From Gemmatimonadota bacterium (GTDB taxonomy: Bacteria > Gemmatimonadota > Gemmatimonadetes > Palauibacterales > Palauibacteraceae), in contig JAUVPT010000017.1 in assembly GCA_030598525.1 (NCBI GenBank), positions 1-17,027 of the forward strand: a stretch of DNA of 17,027 bases, in the 5' to 3' direction. The notes below the pieces were generated by a model that saw only the letters and a program-made list of their open reading frames with translations, was not told the DNA's origin and did no database searches. Below are positions 13,890 through 17,027 of the stretch, piece after piece. Both the position numbers and the translations under genes were made by a program. Each line of letters starts with the position of its first letter. Within the stretch, counting starts at the first letter, position 1.

Positions 13890-15074
13890 ATGGGATTACA
13901 GATTCGACGGGTTCTTTCGCTGGCCGTCGCCTCGAGTCTCCTGATTGGCTCCAGCGCCTTCGCGCAATCGAATGCACTGGCGAGAAACGAGTGCCTCCCG
14001 TCGTCGCCATTCCCCTGCTCCACGCCCGAGGACGAGGGTCTCGACCCATTCGTTCTCGAAGCGTTTATGAACGACGTCGCGTGGTGGGGCGAGCAGGGGC
14101 GCATCGTCGGCGGGGAGCTCCTGGTGATCGAGAACCGGCGCATTGTCTGGCACCAAGCGGTCGGGTGGAGCGACCGAGATCGCCGGGTGCCGCTGGAACG
14201 CAACTCGATCTACCGGCTGCGCTCCATGACGAAGCCCTTTACCGGAGCGGCCATCCTGATCCTCGCCGAAGAGGATCAGCTGGACCTCGACGACCCTGTC
14301 GCCGGGTACCTCCCCTCGTTCGACAACGAGCGGTCGGGCACGATCACGATCCGCGAGCTCATCACTCACGGGGCGGGTTTCGAGCAGACCCGGTTCCCGG
14401 AGGGCTATTGGGCCCAACCGGATCTTCGCTCGGCCGTGGACCTGGTTGGCGAAATGGGCCCTCCGAACCCGCCCGGGGAATCCTACCGCTATTCAGACCA
14501 CAACTCGGCCACGCTCGGAGCGATCGTCGCGGAGGTGACGGGCGCTCCGGCCGAGGAGTTCATCCGCACACGCATTCTCGAGCCGCTCGGGCTGCGGGAT
14601 ACCCACGCCTACTTCGCCCCGGACAGCGCCTGGGCGCCTCGGATGAACAGCACCTACGGCACGCGCACGGACGGACCACTGGAACGCTACTGGGACAACA
14701 CGATGCCCCAGCAAACCCCGTGGTTCAGGGCCAGCGGAGGGCTGTACAGCACGACGTTCGACTACGCGCGCTGGCTCTCCGTGTGGATGGACCTGGGTGA
14801 ATTCGAAGGGGGACGCCTCCTGGAAGAGGCTACGGTCCGTGAGGCGCTGGCCCAGGGGTACCCCCCCGGCTACGGAATGCACTGGGAGCGCTTCTCCGGA
14901 CCGGTGGGAGACACGGGTCTCCCTCGGTTCGGACACAGCGGATCGGACGGCACCTTCGCGATCGCCTTCCCCGGAGTCGAAGCCATGGTCCTTTACTTCA
15001 CGCAATCACGCGGAGCGCGCATCGTGTGGACCGAGGCCATGAAGCGGATACCTACGCTGGTCGGCCTCGAGTGA
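13890..15074 (+). CDS. Secreted serine hydrolase, beta-lactamase fold (class C/esterase-like), first of a tandem pair
   Basis: 394 residues. A Sec signal (RVLSLAVASSLLIGSSAFAQS) is predicted to be cleaved after residue 26. The beta-lactamase-related motifs are intact: SxxK S112-M-T-K115 (LRSMTKPFTG), YxN-type Y201-S-D203 and HxG H349-S-G351 (GHSGSDGT). The YSD variant is common in family VIII esterases and PBP-like hydrolases. The substrate could be an ester, D-amino-acid peptide or beta-lactam; the motifs do not decide. Two Cys (35 and 43) lie near the mature N-terminus. ATG 13890 has GGAGG (13877-13881) eight bases upstream. ATG 13857 is in frame but lacks an SD and adds 11 residues before the signal. 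The frame is open much further upstream, but that part is not protein-like. It is followed after 7 bases by its paralogue and is probably the first gene of a three-gene operon. Confidence 0.87.
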   Translation: MGLQIRRVLSLAVASSLLIGSSAFAQSNALARNECLPSSPFPCSTPEDEGLDPFVLEAFMNDVAWWGEQGRIVGGELLVIENRRIVWHQAVGWSDRDRRVPLERNSIYRLRSMTKPFTGAAILILAEEDQLDLDDPVAGYLPSFDNERSGTITIRELITHGAGFEQTRFPEGYWAQPDLRSAVDLVGEMGPPNPPGESYRYSDHNSATLGAIVAEVTGAPAEEFIRTRILEPLGLRDTHAYFAPDSAWAPRMNSTYGTRTDGPLERYWDNTMPQQTPWFRASGGLYSTTFDYARWLSVWMDLGEFEGGRLLEEATVREALAQGYPPGYGMHWERFSGPVGDTGLPRFGHSGSDGTFAIAFPGVEAMVLYFTQSRGARIVWTEAMKRIPTLVGLE

Positions 15075-15081
15075 GGGCGGA

Positions 15082-16305
15082 ATGAGGCTGCCGGGCGTGG
15101 AGATGGTCCGGGCGCTGGTCGTCGCCGTCGGCCTGGCGGCACTCGTTTCCGGCTGCGGGGCGGATGATCCGTCGCGCCCGGGGTCTCCGAGGACCGCGAG
15201 GACTCCTCTGGAGGGCGCCCCGTTCCCGTATGCCGAGACCGCGGAGGACGTAGGCGTCTCCTCGGACGCCGTCTGGCTGTTCAAGGAACGCCTGTACTCC
15301 CGAATGGTCGCGCGCCACCTCGTGGGAGCAGAGATCCTCGTGATCGTCGACGGGCAGATCGTGCTTCACCAGGCGATGGGGTGGGCCGACCGAGAGGGCC
15401 TCGTGCCCATGGAACGGAACTCGATCTTCCGTCTCGCCTCGATGACCAAGCCCCTGGCCGGGACCGCGACCCTGATGCTGGCGGAGGAGGGGCGCGTCGG
15501 GCTGGACGAGCCGGTCAGCCGGTACCTGGACTCGTTCGAGAACGGATCGTCAGGCGACATCACGGTGCGCCACCTGCTCACCCATCGATCCGGATTCGTG
15601 CAGGGCGATGATCCCCCAGGATTCGCCGACCAGCCCTCCCTGGTGGACGCGGTCTACCTGGCCGGCGAGCAGGGGCCGACCTACGAGCCAGGCGAGCGTA
15701 TCATCTACTCTGACCTCAACTCCGAGGCCCTTGGCGCCGTGGTGGCTACGGTCACCGGAATGCCGGTCGAGCGATTCCTCGAGCGGCGCATCCTCGCTCC
15801 GCTGGGCCTGGCGGACACTCACACGGCGTTCTCACCCGAAGCGGTCTGGGCGGATCGGGTCCCTTCCTCGTACCGCAGTTGGGGCGGGTCGTGGGAGCGC
15901 TGGTGGAACCCGTCCCGGCCCCATGAAACGCCGTGGTTCAGCCCTGCGGGAGACCTGTTCGGGAGCGCGTTTGACTACGCCCGCTTTCTCCAGTCCTGGA
16001 TGGATCGGGGGAAGTTCGCCGACGGGCGGCTCCTGGAGGACGCGACGGTCGAACAAGCGCTGGCCGACCCGGTGGCGGCCGACACGCTGCCGACCCGGGC
16101 CCGATGGTACGGCATGCAGTGGGAGATATACTCTCGTCCACAGGCGGACGGTGAACTCCCCGCATTCGGACACCGCGGGGAGACGGGCACCCTCGGGATG
16201 GCGATCCCGGGCCGAAACGCGATAGTGATCTATCTTACCAACTCCAACGAGACCGAAGTCGTTGAAGAAGTCATCGACGCGGCACTGGAGATGTTTGGGA
16301 GCTGA
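15082..16305 (+). CDS. Lipoprotein serine hydrolase, beta-lactamase fold, second of a tandem pair
   Basis: 407 residues. The signal ends in a lipobox-like V22-S-G-C25, so it is probably a lipoprotein, unlike its secreted neighbour. Motifs: S120-M-T-K123, Y209-S-D211 and H364-R-G366. It shares with the preceding gene the block ERNSIxRLxSMTKP, the segment from YSDxNS to the PLGLxDTHxxF region, TPWF, FDYAR, and GRLLExATVxxAL, so the pair arose by duplication. After HRGETGT the tail (NAIVIYLTNSNET) is typical of the fold. The start at ATG 15082 is 7 bases after the previous stop, preceded by a GAGGGCGGA ribosome site. ATG 15103 is an alternative but leaves almost no SD spacing. Likely anchored in the periplasm with the same class of substrate as its neighbour; which enzyme is the specialised one cannot be told. 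Confidence 0.87.
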   Translation: MRLPGVEMVRALVVAVGLAALVSGCGADDPSRPGSPRTARTPLEGAPFPYAETAEDVGVSSDAVWLFKERLYSRMVARHLVGAEILVIVDGQIVLHQAMGWADREGLVPMERNSIFRLASMTKPLAGTATLMLAEEGRVGLDEPVSRYLDSFENGSSGDITVRHLLTHRSGFVQGDDPPGFADQPSLVDAVYLAGEQGPTYEPGERIIYSDLNSEALGAVVATVTGMPVERFLERRILAPLGLADTHTAFSPEAVWADRVPSSYRSWGGSWERWWNPSRPHETPWFSPAGDLFGSAFDYARFLQSWMDRGKFADGRLLEDATVEQALADPVAADTLPTRARWYGMQWEIYSRPQADGELPAFGHRGETGTLGMAIPGRNAIVIYLTNSNETEVVEEVIDAALEMFGS

Positions 16306-16308
16306 GAC

Positions 16309-16680
16309 ATGGCAGAGATGAAGATCAGCAGCGGACCGCTGAAGCTCACGCTGACCGACGACAAGGGCCGAGTGGTCGCGGCTCTACGCTATCCGAAGGT
16401 CAAGTGGAAGAAGCTCGTCATCGAGAGCGAGGACGCGGAGTTCGACGCGGTCGTCCTGAGCGACACGCGGGTGCGTCTCGTCCGACGGTCGCCCGCCCCG
16501 GAGGCAGGCGGCGAAGGTGAGGGGCAAGGTGAAGCTGACGCCGCAGGCGAGAAGCCGGATTGGGATCCGTTCCACGAGGTCGAATTCGGCGTCCGGGATT
16601 TCCTCACGAAGACAGGCAAGGCGGTGGAGGACTTCCTCGACGACCTGAACGAGTGGTCTGGACCTTTCTCCAAAGATTGA
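16309..16680 (+). CDS. Small unknown protein, third gene of the serine-hydrolase operon
   Basis: 123 residues, no family recognised. Residues 1-60 look like a small beta-sheet unit (PLKLTLTDDKGRVVAALRYP, KLVIESEDAEFDAVVLSD, TRVRLVRRS). Residues 61-83 are a Gly/Glu-rich low-complexity linker. The C-terminus is an acidic amphipathic helix (VEFGVRDFLTKTGKAVEDFL). There is no signal peptide or membrane helix, so it is cytosolic. It starts 3 bases after the stop of the second hydrolase, with GGGAG a few bases before ATG 16309, so it is almost surely translated from the same mRNA. A cytosolic protein in an operon of exported enzymes is a little odd; it may be unrelated to them. Confidence 0.72.
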   Translation: MAEMKISSGPLKLTLTDDKGRVVAALRYPKVKWKKLVIESEDAEFDAVVLSDTRVRLVRRSPAPEAGGEGEGQGEADAAGEKPDWDPFHEVEFGVRDFLTKTGKAVEDFLDDLNEWSGPFSKD

Positions 16681-16817
16681 CGCGGTTGGTCCAGCGGCGG
16701 ACTACCCGGATCGACCCCATGGAGGCGTTCCGGGCGGTGCAGGCGCCTGTTGCCGGAGCGGAAGTCGGACCAGTACGCAACCGGTGACCAGGCCCATGAC
16801 GAGACGGCAAGCGTCGG

Positions 16818-17024
16818 TCACGGCGCCGTCGGCGGCTCAGCCGCGAACGCTTCTCGCCAAATCGCCAGGGACAGGAAACCGAGCCCGACAACGATCGCCA
16901 CGCTGGGCCACATGGGGATCACCGCGGCGTTCACCACCACAGTCCACCCGAAAATCACGCGGAGCAGATGCGCGACTGCAATCACGCCGAACAGGAAGCT
17001 GCCAAACGCAGAGAACGGCTTCAT
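16818..17024 (-). CDS. Small two-TM membrane protein
   Basis: 68 residues, reading left from ATG 17024 near the right edge. Two hydrophobic segments (about 7-30 and 38-57) are separated by a short loop. The layout (FGxFLFGVIAVAHLLRVIFGW, then VIPMWPSVAIVVGLGFLSLA, ending IWREA) resembles a family of small unnamed inner-membrane proteins found in many Gram-negative bacteria. The frame remains open to the window edge, so an earlier start outside the window cannot be excluded, and no SD can be judged. Function unknown. It converges on the operon 13890-16680 with a 137-base gap that shows no clear terminator. Confidence 0.6.
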   Translation of the reverse strand: MKPFSAFGSFLFGVIAVAHLLRVIFGWTVVVNAAVIPMWPSVAIVVGLGFLSLAIWREAFAAEPPTAP

Positions 17025-17027
17025 CGG

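Noticed and set aside
16735..16760. CAGGCGCCTG palindrome as a terminator after the hydrolase operon
   Set aside because: Only a 10-base palindrome without a loop or T-run; the extended arms do not pair.
1..17027. CRISPR array, insertion sequence, phage or defence cluster
   Set aside because: No regularly spaced repeats, no transposase or integrase frames and no recognisable defence domains were found; base composition is even apart from 9426-9480.

Overview
The window looks like an ordinary piece of chromosome from a GC-rich, Gram-negative-type free-living bacterium. The best guess is Gemmatimonadota, with Acidobacteriota as an alternative. This rests on a duplicated orphan ABC permease of the ADOP type, a TonB-type energy transducer with its periplasm-spanning linker, several Sec or lipoprotein secretion signals, repeated serine beta-lactamase-fold hydrolases, and uniformly GC-rich codon use. 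There is no rRNA, tRNA, CRISPR array, transposase, integrase or phage gene. The assignment is an inference from gene families, not from a marker gene.

Layout. 1-1319: the 3' end of a DUF819 membrane protein, overlapping by one base an exported alpha/beta hydrolase. 1454-3889: an 811-residue FtsX/MacB-type double permease without its own ATPase. It meets, stop codon to stop codon, an exported hypothetical beta-rich protein on the other strand (3890-4474). 4646-5669: a zinc-ribbon/TM/SH3-like protein converging on a four-TM protein. 5878-7041: a lipoprotein serine hydrolase with an unusual YxN motif. It is followed by a hairpin and then, on the minus strand, a Spy/LTxxQ-repeat lipoprotein (7138-8196). 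8415-8978: an HD-type hydrolase converging on an excisionase/MerR-like DNA-binding protein (8994-9425), whose promoter is unusually clear. 9661-9945: DUF427. 10053-11849: a CPA-type cation/proton antiporter with a TrkA-N-like tail, abutting stop to stop a TonB-like protein (11850-12551). 12890-13612: an unrecognised one-TM protein. 13890-16680: a compact operon of two tandem paralogous serine hydrolases and a small unknown protein. 16818-17024: a two-TM protein on the minus strand at the right edge.

How the genes fit together. Most products act at or beyond the inner membrane: transport (DUF819, ADOP permease, antiporter), outer-membrane energisation (TonB-like) and periplasmic or lipoprotein hydrolases. 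No single pathway links the whole window. Genes are mostly single units arranged divergently or convergently. The only convincing operons are DUF819 with the alpha/beta hydrolase and the 13890-16680 cluster.

No clear undescribed multi-gene system is visible. The observations most worth checking are the Tyr-to-Asn change in the 5878-7041 hydrolase, the tandem hydrolase pair with its small partner gene, the two zero-gap convergent gene ends, the G-quadruplex motif before the DUF427 gene, and the repeated LTxxQ architecture with an inverted-repeat leader.
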